NCBI RefSeq assembly: GCF_014489555.1
Contig: NZ_CP060784.1
Span: 4,366,501-4,430,500 of the forward strand
Length of the DNA stretch: 64,000 bases
Direction of reading: 5' to 3'
DNA from: Hymenobacter qilianensis
Lineage (GTDB): Bacteria; Bacteroidota; Bacteroidia; Cytophagales; Hymenobacteraceae
The notes beneath the pieces are model-generated. The model was not told where the DNA came from. It saw only the letters and a list, made by a program, of their open reading frames with translations, and made no database searches. The position numbers and the translations under genes are program-made. Each line of letters starts with the position of its first letter. The stretch's first letter is position 1. Positions 63,605 through 64,000 of this stretch are shown here, one piece after another.

Positions 63605-64000
63605 ATGGATTTCGCCCAAAAGAATATTCTCATCGTCGGTGCCTCGTCGGGCATCGGACTGGCTACAACCAAATTGCTGCACGGCCTTGGTGCCCAGCTG
63701 TTTACCGCCTCGCGCCACCTCTCACCCGAGCTGGCTGAGCTGCAAACCACCCACCTGGACCTCGACGCAACTCAACCCATCCCTCCTACCGCCCTCGATG
63801 CTCTGCCCGATACGCTGCACGGCTTTGTGTACTGTCCTGGCAGCATCAAGCTGCGGCCCTTCGAGCGGATTCCGCTGGATGATTTCAGGGCTGATTTTGA
63901 GTTGAACGTGATGGGCGCCGTGCAGCTGCTACAGCCCCTGATGAAGCGTCTGAAGAAGGCCGACGGCGCTTCGGTAATTCTGTTCAGCACGGTGGCCGCC
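63605..64000 (+). CDS. SDR family oxidoreductase (partial, runs off the right edge)
   Basis: 132 codons are visible. MDFAQKNILIVGASSGIG holds the cofactor loop, then a THLDLDATQ aspartate, FVYCPG (in place of NNAG), and VILFSTVAA, with the catalytic Tyr-Lys beyond the window. Start ATG 63605 fits. Substrate unknown. Confidence 0.83.
   Translation, partial: MDFAQKNILIVGASSGIGLATTKLLHGLGAQLFTASRHLSPELAELQTTHLDLDATQPIPPTALDALPDTLHGFVYCPGSIKLRPFERIPLDDFRADFELNVMGAVQLLQPLMKRLKKADGASVILFSTVAA

Noticed and set aside
1..64000. CRISPR arrays, tRNA or rRNA genes, prophage, insertion sequences
   Set aside because: No direct-repeat arrays, clover-leaf sequences or transposase-like genes were found by reading.

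Overview
The window looks like chromosome of a Bacteroidota member of the Cytophagales, most like Hymenobacter. Supporting signs are type IX secretion C-terminal domains, gliding genes (gldC, gldG, gldF, gldA), several TAnnTTTG-type -7 promoter boxes, families such as DUF2807/GIN and META lipoproteins, and a moderately GC-rich composition. I see no rRNA, tRNA, CRISPR array, prophage or insertion sequence.

Layout. 1-2.3 kb: end of a secreted protein, a guanine deaminase and ffh. 2.4-17.9 kb: a surface-glycan locus with a glycosyltransferase, a HAD-IIIC/SGNH protein, a near-complete pseudaminic acid pathway (pseB, pseC, a SpsF-type cytidylyltransferase, a PseG-PseH fusion, pseI), a GT-B-like protein, a T9SS-exported LamG protein, a polysaccharide deacetylase and a Wzx-type flippase. 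17.9-24 kb: CPBP protease, an APC permease behind a SAM-I riboswitch, EcsC, and an aminotransferase/oxidoreductase pair for sugar modification. 24-30 kb: exported coiled-coil protein, GT2, an FtsE-like ATPase, transaldolase, SRP RNA and guaA. 30-41.7 kb: membrane proteins, a TPR/periplasmic-binding lipid or envelope protein, hemL, dcd, gldC, dnaN and an AT-rich lipoprotein. 41.7-45.2 kb: gldG-gldF-gldA. 45-64 kb: SDRs, an Mla-type ABC pair, etfA/etfB, a stand-alone B12-binding protein with a photoreceptor motif, an outer-membrane protein, an M28 peptidase, pyc, META and DUF2807 proteins.

Two features run through the whole window. First, a short iterated motif, consensus (C/T)TGGGGGGC followed by three or more A/T, occurs dozens of times on both strands inside genes; placed as an inverted pair it forms most of the intrinsic terminators. 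Second, fourteen genes are broken by single-base deletions, nearly all at the G/C run of this motif. Every case is -1, and adding one base at each site restores a full-length family member (pyc needs four). This fits systematic homopolymer undercalling in the assembly better than real pseudogenes, so I annotate each as one gene.

Other points worth attention: a SAM-I riboswitch followed by a four-cysteine micro-ORF ahead of the amino-acid permease; two very long perfect palindromes bracketing a small membrane-protein gene between guaA and a DUF4153 gene; a Wx9EH cobalamin protein with no DNA-binding domain; and an SRP RNA with its own promoter.
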